Assembly (NCBI GenBank): GCA_016935315.1
Contig: JAFGRD010000150.1
Span: 1 to 64,000, forward strand
Origin: Pirellulales bacterium
GTDB lineage: Bacteria; Planctomycetota; Planctomycetia; Pirellulales; Thermoguttaceae
DNA: 64,000 nucleotides
Direction of reading: 5' to 3'
Below, piece after piece: positions 8,453-15,508 of this stretch. Numbering within the stretch: the first letter of the stretch is position 1; each line of letters opens with the position of its first letter. The notes beneath the pieces were generated by a model. The model searched no databases, had not been told where the DNA came from, and was given only the letters and a program-made list of their open reading frames with translations. The translations under genes were made by a program, and so were the position numbers.

Positions 8453-9229
8453 ATGATGCGGAAGCGTGCAGCCATTGTCACGGGCGGGTCGCGAGGTATC
8501 GGCCGGGGAATCTGCCTCGAACTGGGCCGGCTGGGATACGCCGTGGTGGTCAACTACGCCACGCGGCCCGACGCCGCCAAGGAAGTCGTGGCCGCCGTTG
8601 CCGGCGACGGGGGCACGGCCGTGGCCGTCCAGGGAAACGTGGGCGTTGCCGAGGACCGCCGCGGCCTGGTCGCGCGGGCCCTCGATGAGTTTGGGCGGCT
8701 CGATCTGCTGGTCAACAACGCCGGCATCACCTCGCAGGGCCGCAAGGACGTCTTGGAGGCCACCGAGGAAAGCTGGGACGTGGTGTTCGATACGAACCTT
8801 AAGGGCCCGTTCTTCCTCGCGCAACTGGCGGCCAACGAAATGGTCCGGCTGATCGGCGAGAAGACGATTCCCGACGGCAAGATCATTAACATCTCATCGA
8901 TTTCCGGCCATACGCTCTCGTTGAACCGGGCCGACTACTGCATGACCAAGGCGGCCATGGGCATGATGACCAGGCTGTTTGCCGCCCGGTTGGCCGAGTA
9001 CGGCATCGGCGTATTCGAGATCTGTCCGGGCGTCATCGCCAGCGACATGACGGCCCCGGTCAAGGAGAAGTACGATCGCTTGATCGCCGAGGGGCTTTGG
9101 CCGATCCGTCGTTGGGGCCAACCGGAAGACATCGCCAAGGCGGTGGCCGCCGTCGTCGAAGGCTACTTTCCCTTCAGCACCGGCGGGCGAATCGACGTCG
9201 ACGGCGGATTCCACATCCGAACGCTGTAA
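8453..9229 (+). CDS. Short-chain dehydrogenase/reductase (FabG-like)
   Basis: A classical SDR of 258 residues. It has the Rossmann motif TGGSRGIG, the NNAG motif, a catalytic Ser in NISSISG and the YxxxK pair in YCMTK. The C-terminus ends in the usual ...DVDGGFHIRTL. It is likely an NAD(P)H-dependent alcohol or ketone oxidoreductase. FabG-like naming is common for this group, but the position between a URO-D-like protein and an FAD oxidoreductase argues for a catabolic enzyme rather than fatty-acid synthesis. AGGAG lies 7 nt upstream of the ATG at 8453; a second ATG follows immediately. Confidence 0.9.
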   Translation: MMRKRAAIVTGGSRGIGRGICLELGRLGYAVVVNYATRPDAAKEVVAAVAGDGGTAVAVQGNVGVAEDRRGLVARALDEFGRLDLLVNNAGITSQGRKDVLEATEESWDVVFDTNLKGPFFLAQLAANEMVRLIGEKTIPDGKIINISSISGHTLSLNRADYCMTKAAMGMMTRLFAARLAEYGIGVFEICPGVIASDMTAPVKEKYDRLIAEGLWPIRRWGQPEDIAKAVAAVVEGYFPFSTGGRIDVDGGFHIRTL

Positions 9230-9246
9230 CCGAAGGATGCGGCACC

Positions 9247-11226
9247 ATGCGCGACGAAGTTCTGACCGTCTCGAACTTGGCTGGCCAGGAAACGGCCCTG
9301 CCGATCACGTGGGTCCATACGCTGATCATCGGTAGCGGTGCCGCCGGGCTCAATGCGGCCGTGCAACTGAAGGCCAACGGCGTGGACGACGTGCTGATCG
9401 TGACCGAAGGCCTTCAGATGGGCACTTCGATCAACACCGGCAGCGACAAGCAGACCTATTACAAGCTGTCGATGTGTGGCGCCGACGCCGACGCCCCGGG
9501 TATCCTGGCCGAGACCTTCTTCGCCGGTGGCGGCATGCACGGCGATCTGGCCCTAGTCGAGGCCAGCCTCTCCGCCCGCGGGTTCATCCACCTGGTCAAC
9601 CTCGGCGTGCCCTTCCCCCGCGACGCCTACGGTCAGTTCGTCGGCTACAAGACGGACCACGACCCACGGCAGCGGGCGACCTCGATTGGGCCGTATACCT
9701 CGCAGGCTATGTGCCGGGCGCTGATCCGCCAGGTCGAGCGGCTGGAGATCCCTGTGCGGCAGGAGTGCAACGTGGTGCAACTGCTGACGGTTGGCTCCGG
9801 CGAAGACCGCCGGGCGGCCGGGGCTCTCGTGCTCAACGCGGAGGGCGCCCTGGAGGCCATCGGCGCCGAGAACGTCGTGTTTGCCGTGGGCGGCCCCGGC
9901 GGACTCTACAAAACGAGCGTCTATCCGGTGGTCCATACCGGCGCCATCGGCCTGGCCCTGCTGGCCGGGGCGAAGGCCCAAAACCTGCCCGAATCGCAAT
10001 ACGGCATGGCCTCGATCAGGTTCCGCTGGAACGTCTCCGGCACCTACATGCAGGTGATCCCCCGCTTCCTCAGCACCGACGCCGACGGCAGCGGCGACCA
10101 GCGGGAGTTTCTCCGCGACTATTTCGACGACGTTGGCCCCATGAACTCGCAGGTGTTCTTGAAGGGCTACCAGTGGCCGTTCGATTCGCGCCGGGTCGTG
10201 GGCGGCTCGTCGATTGTCGATATCCTGGTCTACATTGAGACGGTCGTCCACGGCCGCCGCGTGTTTCTCGATTACCAATGCAATCCCGAAGGGTTCCGGT
10301 TCGAACGGCTCAGCGAAGAAGCGCTCGGCTACCTGACCAAATCGAACGCCCTGCAGGAGACGCCGATCGAGCGGCTCCGCGCCATGAACCCGGGGGCGAT
10401 CGAGCACTACGCGGAGCACGGGATCCAGCTCGACCGGGAACCGCTGGAGATCGCCGTGTGTGCCCAGCACAATAACGGCGGGCTGGCCGGCAATCCCTGG
10501 TGGGAATCGGTCAACCTGAAGCACTTGTTTCCCGTGGGCGAGGTGAACGGCTCGCACGGCGTCTACCGACCCGGCGGATCGGCCTTGAATTCCGGTCAGG
10601 TCGGCTCATTCCGCGCCGCTGAGTTCATTGCGAATCGGTATCAGGACTGGACCGTCTCGCGGCAAGCTGTCGCCCGCAGCGCCACGTCCGCCGCTTCGGA
10701 GATTCTCGGCTGGATCGCCCGATGCGAGCAGAGCGGCACGTCTTGGCAACGGGAGCGCGAGGAGTTTCAGCGGCGGATGAGCCGGGCCGCCGCACACATC
10801 CGCTCGACCGACCAGTTGCGCGTCGCCGTGGCCGAGGCGTGGCAGCAAGTTCGGCGCATCGAACGGTCCGGCTGCGGTTACGAGAATCTGGCCGAATTGG
10901 CCGAGGCCCTGCGCAACCGCCAGCTCTGTTTCGCCCACGCCGTCTATCTCTCCGCCGTTCAGTTCTCGCTGCAAAGCGGCGTGGGAAGCCGCGGATCGGC
11001 CGTGGTGGTCGATCCAAGCGGCACGCCGATCCACGAGAAGCTGGACGACGCGTGGCGAATCGCACCGGAGAACACTGAGTTTCGCGAGAAAGTCCTGGAG
11101 ACGCTTGCCCGGCCCGACGGGAGTGTGCAGAACGCCTGGGTCGATCGCCGGCCGTTGCCGAAGACCGACGCCTGGTTCGAGACCGCCTGGGCCCACTTCC
11201 GCAGCGGAGCGATCTACGACGATTAG
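9247..11226 (+). CDS. FAD-dependent oxidoreductase (fumarate reductase/NadB flavoprotein-like)
   Basis: A 659-residue flavoprotein starting 17 bp after the SDR stop, with GAAGGA upstream. The dinucleotide-binding fold is IIGSGAAGLNAA near residue 30. Later FAD contacts are VFAVGGPGGLY and the C-terminal LFPVGEVNGSHGVYRPGGSA. The organisation resembles fumarate reductase/succinate dehydrogenase flavoprotein or L-aspartate oxidase, including a capping domain and a C-terminal helical domain (about residues 470-600). It is not a recognisable NadB. The arrangement downstream of the URO-D-like and SDR genes suggests all three act on one compound. The exact substrate cannot be read from the sequence. 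Confidence 0.87.
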   Translation: MRDEVLTVSNLAGQETALPITWVHTLIIGSGAAGLNAAVQLKANGVDDVLIVTEGLQMGTSINTGSDKQTYYKLSMCGADADAPGILAETFFAGGGMHGDLALVEASLSARGFIHLVNLGVPFPRDAYGQFVGYKTDHDPRQRATSIGPYTSQAMCRALIRQVERLEIPVRQECNVVQLLTVGSGEDRRAAGALVLNAEGALEAIGAENVVFAVGGPGGLYKTSVYPVVHTGAIGLALLAGAKAQNLPESQYGMASIRFRWNVSGTYMQVIPRFLSTDADGSGDQREFLRDYFDDVGPMNSQVFLKGYQWPFDSRRVVGGSSIVDILVYIETVVHGRRVFLDYQCNPEGFRFERLSEEALGYLTKSNALQETPIERLRAMNPGAIEHYAEHGIQLDREPLEIAVCAQHNNGGLAGNPWWESVNLKHLFPVGEVNGSHGVYRPGGSALNSGQVGSFRAAEFIANRYQDWTVSRQAVARSATSAASEILGWIARCEQSGTSWQREREEFQRRMSRAAAHIRSTDQLRVAVAEAWQQVRRIERSGCGYENLAELAEALRNRQLCFAHAVYLSAVQFSLQSGVGSRGSAVVVDPSGTPIHEKLDDAWRIAPENTEFREKVLETLARPDGSVQNAWVDRRPLPKTDAWFETAWAHFRSGAIYDD

Positions 11227-11246
11227 GCAGGGTTTGCCGATTATCC
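11227..11246 (+). promoter_or_regulatory. 20-bp motif shared with 138-157
   Basis: The sequence gcagggtttgccgattatcc begins right at the end of the flavoprotein gene and lies 120 bp before the GTG of the next gene. It differs from 138-157 at two positions. See that entry. Confidence 0.4.
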
Positions 11247-11366
11247 CTAATATTCTGCGCAGACCCGGCCGATCTTACCGAAAGGTCACGGCTCCCGGAG
11301 TCGCTGGTGCGCACCATGCGCCGGGGCGCCACACGACAAACACTCGGGTAAACGGGGGAACCAGGC

Positions 11367-12137
11367 GTGAGGGGTGGCAAAAACAAGAAGTTGGCGACGG
11401 TCTTCGTCGGGTGCTGCCTGGTGTCGTGCTGCCTGGGCTGCTATGGTCCCTGGGTCCGGCACGGCGTCCTTCTGCGGGGCGACTGGTCGCTCGAGTGCAA
11501 TCGGGTTCCCTGGCTCGACAGGCGATCGTCGAGCCGGGCAGAGCGGTGCGATTCGCAAGGAGGCCAAGAGTGCGGGCCGGCCCTGCCGCCGGTCCGACTG
11601 CCGGAATTCCCCGCCGAGCTGCCCGGCGATGCCGGCGGCCCGCAACCGGCCGCGTATCAAGCCTGTACGTCGCATTCCTGCGGGGCCTCGCCGGGCCGGG
11701 TCTGCCGCAAGTGTGGTCTGCCGGAACGCCCCGTCCAGGCGGCGGTCAACTATCAGAACCATCCTCGCTTTCACCCCGTTCCCACGCGGCCGGTGTTTTC
11801 TCGCCGCGACGATGACGGTCGGCTGGACCGACCTTGTGGGTTGCAGCCGAGCAGGGTCTCCAATGCCGTTCCCGATCCGACGGCGTCGCCTGACCGGAGG
11901 CCCGGCCCGATCGAGATCACTCCCCCAGCACCGGTTCCGGAGGAGATTCAGACTCCGGCGCCCGAGCCCCAGCAGATTGACCAAGGCGAGCAACAGGACC
12001 GGGTCACGAAAGCCCCTCGGCGGCTTCCCAAAGGCGCCACGCCTCCGAGTTGGGTTTTCGATCCGCTAGGGCTCGACAGGCTGCGCGTGCAGCTCGAAGC
12101 ACAGTCGCGGTCCGCCGGCTCCTCAGTCAAGCGCTAG
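11367..12137 (+). CDS. Hypothetical Cys-rich lipoprotein
   Basis: A 256-residue protein starting at GTG, preceded by GGGGGAACC. The N-terminus MRGGKNKKLATVFVGCCLV leads into CCLGC, a plausible lipobox, so membrane anchoring is likely. The body has several Cys pairs (TSHSCGASPGRVCRKCGLPE) that could bind metal or form disulfides. A Pro/Glu/Gln-rich stretch (PAPVPEEIQTPAPEPQQ) precedes a basic C-terminus. No family is recognised. The competing frame at 11374-12069 is Arg/Ser/Ala-rich and lacks a signal peptide, so I take it as a shadow. The gene stands alone and shares the 20-bp upstream motif with the secretin, which hints at an envelope role. Confidence 0.65.
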   Translation: MRGGKNKKLATVFVGCCLVSCCLGCYGPWVRHGVLLRGDWSLECNRVPWLDRRSSSRAERCDSQGGQECGPALPPVRLPEFPAELPGDAGGPQPAAYQACTSHSCGASPGRVCRKCGLPERPVQAAVNYQNHPRFHPVPTRPVFSRRDDDGRLDRPCGLQPSRVSNAVPDPTASPDRRPGPIEITPPAPVPEEIQTPAPEPQQIDQGEQQDRVTKAPRRLPKGATPPSWVFDPLGLDRLRVQLEAQSRSAGSSVKR

Positions 12138-12498
12138 ACGACCTCTGTTCGGCTGGGGACACTGCGGCCATGCTCTGGCCGCGTTCACCGTTCGACCCAC
12201 AGGAACGCCCCGTGCGTTCTTGGCGGGTTCTTGGCACCGCCTCAGTGCGAAGAAAGGAAGGACCTGATACGCCGATGCTGCGCGCCGCCCACCTTAACCA
12301 GGTCGCCCGGGTTCATACACGGCCGGGGGTTTAGGTAGTCTATTCCGGTCGTGACCCCGCTGGTCAAGCCGGCAGTTGCGCCGAACCGATTCATCAAGGG
12401 TAGCGTTGTTCTGCGCGGGCACCGGGGGGGCCCGCGTCGCGGCCCCGATTCGTGCCGAATCCGCGAATTCTCAGCAAACCACCTGCGATAGGCCTTCC
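12138..12498. other. Intergenic region upstream of the HtrA-like gene
   Basis: These 361 bp lie between two + strand genes. I see no convincing ORF, RNA gene or strong promoter. The HtrA reading frame stays open back to 12376, but that part lacks natural protein character. Confidence 0.4.
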
Positions 12499-13869
12499 AT
12501 GCCCGACCGACCGGCGCATCCGACACCCTTGTTTGGCTGGGCTGCTTGCATCGGCCTGATTGCCGCTGTCTGCTCGTCCCTTCCGACCGCCGAGAGCCGA
12601 GGGTCGGAACTGCGAATGACGCCCCTGGTCCAGGCGGTTCAGCGGGCAAGGCCCTCGGTGGTCAACATCCGTGGTGAGAAGACGCTCGATGAGACCGACC
12701 TTGCCGTCGGGCCGGCGGGCAACGGGCGCCGCGTCAACGGAATGGGGACGGGTGTGGTTATCGACCCGCGCGGGTACATCGTGACCAACTACCACGTGGT
12801 CGACGGCGTCCGGCAGATCCAGGTCACGCTGGCCGATGGAACACAGGTTGCCGCCCGCCTGGTCGATAATGATCCGGAAACCGATCTGGCCATCATCAAG
12901 ATCGACCTGCCCAGCGAACTGCCGGTGATCCCGGTGGGCACATCGTCGGATCTGATGCCGGGCGAAACCGTGGTGGCCGTGGGAAACGCCTACGGATACG
13001 AGCACACGGTCACTCGCGGAATCATCAGCGCACTGCACCGGGCGGTCCAGGTGAGCGACGCCCAGTTCTACGACGACCTGATCCAGACCGACGCCAGCAT
13101 CAACCCCGGCAACTCGGGCGGGCCGCTGCTGAACATCGACGGCGAGATGATCGGCATCAACGTGGCAGTCCGCGCCGGCGCCCAGGGCATTGGATTCGCC
13201 ATTCCCACGGATAAGGCGATCGCCGTGACCGCCCGGCTGCTGGCCTCCAGCAAGGCCCAAGGGGCTTGGCACGGGGTGAGGTTGGCCGGCACGGCCACGG
13301 CCGACGGCGGCGTGACCGTCGGGTCGGTCGAGGCCAAGAGCCCCGCCGCCGATTGCGGCTTGCGCCCCGGCGACGTGATCCTTTCCGTCGACGGCGTCGA
13401 GACCGGGCGAGACCTCGATTTCTCCCGGGCCATGCTGGAATTCGACGCCGGAGCCGAGGTCTCGCTGAGTATTCGCCGCGACGGCGAGCCGATGACCTTG
13501 CAACTGACCATGGTCGGTTTGCAGGACAGGCTAAAGGCCATGCCCGATCCGGCCTGGGAGCTGTTCGGCATGCAGTTGAAGGTCATTCCCTCGAAGCAGT
13601 TTCGCGAGACCTACCGGACCCGGTATCGCGGCGGACTGGCGGTGACCGATGTCCGCCCCGGCAGCCCGGCCGCCCATCGGGGAATCCGTTCCGGCGACGT
13701 GCTGGTCGGGATGCACGTCTGGGAGACCGTGTCGGTCGACAACATCGCCTACATCGTCAACCGGCCCGATTTCTCCGGACTAAGCCCCATCAAGTTCTTC
13801 ATCCTCCGCGGCAACGAGACCCTCTACGGGTATCTGCCCGTCGCCACGAAGACGGCGCGACGGCCGTAG
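12499..13869 (+). CDS. Deg/HtrA-like serine protease with two PDZ domains
   Basis: A 456-residue trypsin-fold protease of the S1C (Deg/HtrA) family, which degrades or chaperones misfolded envelope proteins. A hydrophobic N-terminal segment (about residues 11-25) serves as signal or anchor. The catalytic triad is visible: His in TNYHVVDG, Asp in PETDLAIIKI, Ser in NPGNSGGPL. PDZ1 lies at about residues 255-335 (SPAADCGLRPGDVILSVDG) and PDZ2 at about 365-450 (SPAAHRGIRSGDVLVGMHVW). The start at 12499 is chosen because the signal segment begins there; the frame extends upstream to 12376 without obvious protein character. The thiL frame begins 1 bp after its stop, so the two may be translationally coupled. 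Confidence 0.93.
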   Translation: MPDRPAHPTPLFGWAACIGLIAAVCSSLPTAESRGSELRMTPLVQAVQRARPSVVNIRGEKTLDETDLAVGPAGNGRRVNGMGTGVVIDPRGYIVTNYHVVDGVRQIQVTLADGTQVAARLVDNDPETDLAIIKIDLPSELPVIPVGTSSDLMPGETVVAVGNAYGYEHTVTRGIISALHRAVQVSDAQFYDDLIQTDASINPGNSGGPLLNIDGEMIGINVAVRAGAQGIGFAIPTDKAIAVTARLLASSKAQGAWHGVRLAGTATADGGVTVGSVEAKSPAADCGLRPGDVILSVDGVETGRDLDFSRAMLEFDAGAEVSLSIRRDGEPMTLQLTMVGLQDRLKAMPDPAWELFGMQLKVIPSKQFRETYRTRYRGGLAVTDVRPGSPAAHRGIRSGDVLVGMHVWETVSVDNIAYIVNRPDFSGLSPIKFFILRGNETLYGYLPVATKTARRP

Positions 13870-13870
13870 C

Positions 13871-14893
13871 ATGGGCCAACGGGGCTTGTCACCGCGGGCT
13901 GCCCGGTCGATACTGTCTGGCGTGCAAGCAGCGCCCCGCCATCCGCCCCTCCGGACGATTGGCCCCGTGGAAAGAGAGTGGATCCGCTACCTCCGCGACC
14001 GGTTGCCGCCCCATCCGCTGTTGCGGCTGGGCCCCGGGGACGATGCGGCCGTGCTGCAATTGGCGGGCGCCGACCAGTGCGTGGTGACGGTCGACATGCT
14101 GACCGACCACGTCGATTTCGAGCTGGCCGAGGTCGACCCGCGACGCGTCGGGCGCAAGTGTCTGGCGGTCAACCTCAGCGATCTGGCGGCCATGGCCAGC
14201 CGCCCGCTGGCGGCGGTGATCGCGATGGTCTTGCCCAGGCGCGGGGGCAAGGATCTGGCCGTGGCCCTGTACGAGGGATTGCTACCGCTGGCCGAACGCT
14301 TCGACCTGGCCATTGCCGGGGGCGACACGAACAGCTGGGACGGCCCGCTGGCGGTAAGCATTACGTTGCTCGGGACGCTAACCGAACGCGGGCCCCTGCG
14401 ACGCGGTGGCGCCCGGCCCGGCGATCGCATCGTGGTCACCGGCTCGTTCGGCGGGAGCATTCTGCGACGGCAATTCGAGTTCGAGCCGCGCGTGGCCGAG
14501 GCGCTGCTGCTGCACGGGCGTTACCGGCTGGATGCGGGCATCGACGTCAGCGACGGATTGGCGATCGACTTGGCTCACCTTGCCGAGGAGAGCTGCTGCG
14601 GGGCCGTGCTGTGCACGGACGCCGTGCCGGTGGCCGACGACGCTCGGCGGCTGGCCGAACGACGGGCCGACGACGCCACGCCGCTGGACCACGCGCTCGG
14701 CGACGGCGAGGACTTCGAGCTGATGCTGGCGGTGCCGCCGGACGAAGCCCGACGCATGCTGGCCGAACAGCCGCTCGACGTGCCGCTGACGGCCATCGGC
14801 GAGTTCACGGCCGAAAAGGGTCTCTGGAGAACCGATGCGGGAGGATCGCGAACGGAGCTCGTTCCGCGCGGTTGGCAACACGAATTCGACTGA
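13871..14893 (+). CDS. thiL: Thiamine-monophosphate kinase
   Basis: ThiL phosphorylates thiamine monophosphate to the active cofactor thiamine diphosphate. Motifs are GPGDDAAVL (nucleotide/Mg site), TVDMLTDHVDF, the metal-binding CLAVNLSDLAAMASRP, AGGDTN, DVSDGLAIDL and GDGEDFELM near the end. The family usually has 310-340 residues. The ATG at 13871 gives 340 residues, but the first 32 look non-homologous. A GTG at 13967, giving VEREWIRYLRD and 308 residues, fits the family better and may be the true start. Neither has a strong ribosome-binding site. tsaE follows after 27 bp, so the genes probably form an operon. Confidence 0.93.
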   Translation: MGQRGLSPRAARSILSGVQAAPRHPPLRTIGPVEREWIRYLRDRLPPHPLLRLGPGDDAAVLQLAGADQCVVTVDMLTDHVDFELAEVDPRRVGRKCLAVNLSDLAAMASRPLAAVIAMVLPRRGGKDLAVALYEGLLPLAERFDLAIAGGDTNSWDGPLAVSITLLGTLTERGPLRRGGARPGDRIVVTGSFGGSILRRQFEFEPRVAEALLLHGRYRLDAGIDVSDGLAIDLAHLAEESCCGAVLCTDAVPVADDARRLAERRADDATPLDHALGDGEDFELMLAVPPDEARRMLAEQPLDVPLTAIGEFTAEKGLWRTDAGGSRTELVPRGWQHEFD

Positions 14894-14920
14894 CCACCAC
14901 GTCGAAAGGCGTCTTTCTCG

Positions 14921-15391
14921 ATGAGCTGCTTCACTTACGATGCGGCCGACGAGTCGGCCACCGCGACTCTGGGGGCCTTGCTGGCCGAGCTTCTGCCCAA
15001 CGGCGGCACGGTGGCCCTGTGCGGCACCTTGGGGGCCGGCAAGACGCGGCTGGTCCAGGCGATCGCCGAGGCCGCCGGCGTCGACCGCCGCGACGTGGTC
15101 AGCCCCAGCTTCGTGCTGATCCAAGAGTATCAGGGCCGGCGACCGGTCTACCATCTCGACGCCTATCGGCTCCGCGATGAAGACGAGTTCCTGGAGCTCG
15201 GGCCCGACGAGTACTTCGACGGCGACGGCATTACGCTGGTCGAATGGGCCGATCGGGTGGAAAACTGCCTGCCGAAGCAGCGTCTGGAAATCCAGATCGA
15301 GGTGACCGGCCCTCAGTCGCGGCGATTCAGGGTCACCGCCGTCGGCGCCCGCTATGCGGCAGTGGTCGAGGCCTGCCAGAAGCGGCTCTGA
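14921..15391 (+). CDS. tsaE: tRNA threonylcarbamoyladenosine biosynthesis ATPase
   Basis: TsaE is the ATPase that works with TsaB and TsaD to install the t6A modification at position 37 of ANN-decoding tRNAs. The 156-residue protein has the Walker A loop CGTLGAGKTRL, the SPSFVLIQEY segment, HLDAYRLRD and ITLVEWADR, all hallmarks of the family at the usual length. AAAGG precedes the ATG. It is the last gene of the thiL-tsaE pair; its stop lies 16 bp before a 101-bp repeat element. Confidence 0.95.
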   Translation: MSCFTYDAADESATATLGALLAELLPNGGTVALCGTLGAGKTRLVQAIAEAAGVDRRDVVSPSFVLIQEYQGRRPVYHLDAYRLRDEDEFLELGPDEYFDGDGITLVEWADRVENCLPKQRLEIQIEVTGPQSRRFRVTAVGARYAAVVEACQKRL

Positions 15392-15407
15392 CGCGGAGGC
15401 ACGGACA

Positions 15408-15508
15408 ATTGATGTCTGCGTTTTGAATGACCAAGGCCGACCACCGGGAGATCGGACAAGTCGGGCTTCCGTCGGTCGCCCTCGCCCATTGAGTGTGCAA
15501 GCGTCAAT
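15408..15508 (+). repeat. 101-bp structured dispersed repeat, copy A
   Basis: This 101-bp block matches 47032-47132 at 84 of 101 positions without a gap. Its ends are inverted repeats: attgatgtctgc (first 12) pairs with gcaagcgtcaat (last 12) with one mismatch and two G-T pairs. An inner pair joins GGCCGAC (element positions 28-34) to GTCGGTC (64-70). It lies between the convergent tsaE and beta-helix genes, and its right end supplies the TGA stop of the beta-helix gene. It may be a MITE-like non-autonomous element or a structured RNA. See copy B. Confidence 0.8.

Noticed and set aside
11374-12069. Alternative frame over the Cys-rich lipoprotein gene
   Set aside because: Arg/Ser/Ala-rich text without a signal peptide; the 11367 frame has a lipoprotein signal and Cys pairs.
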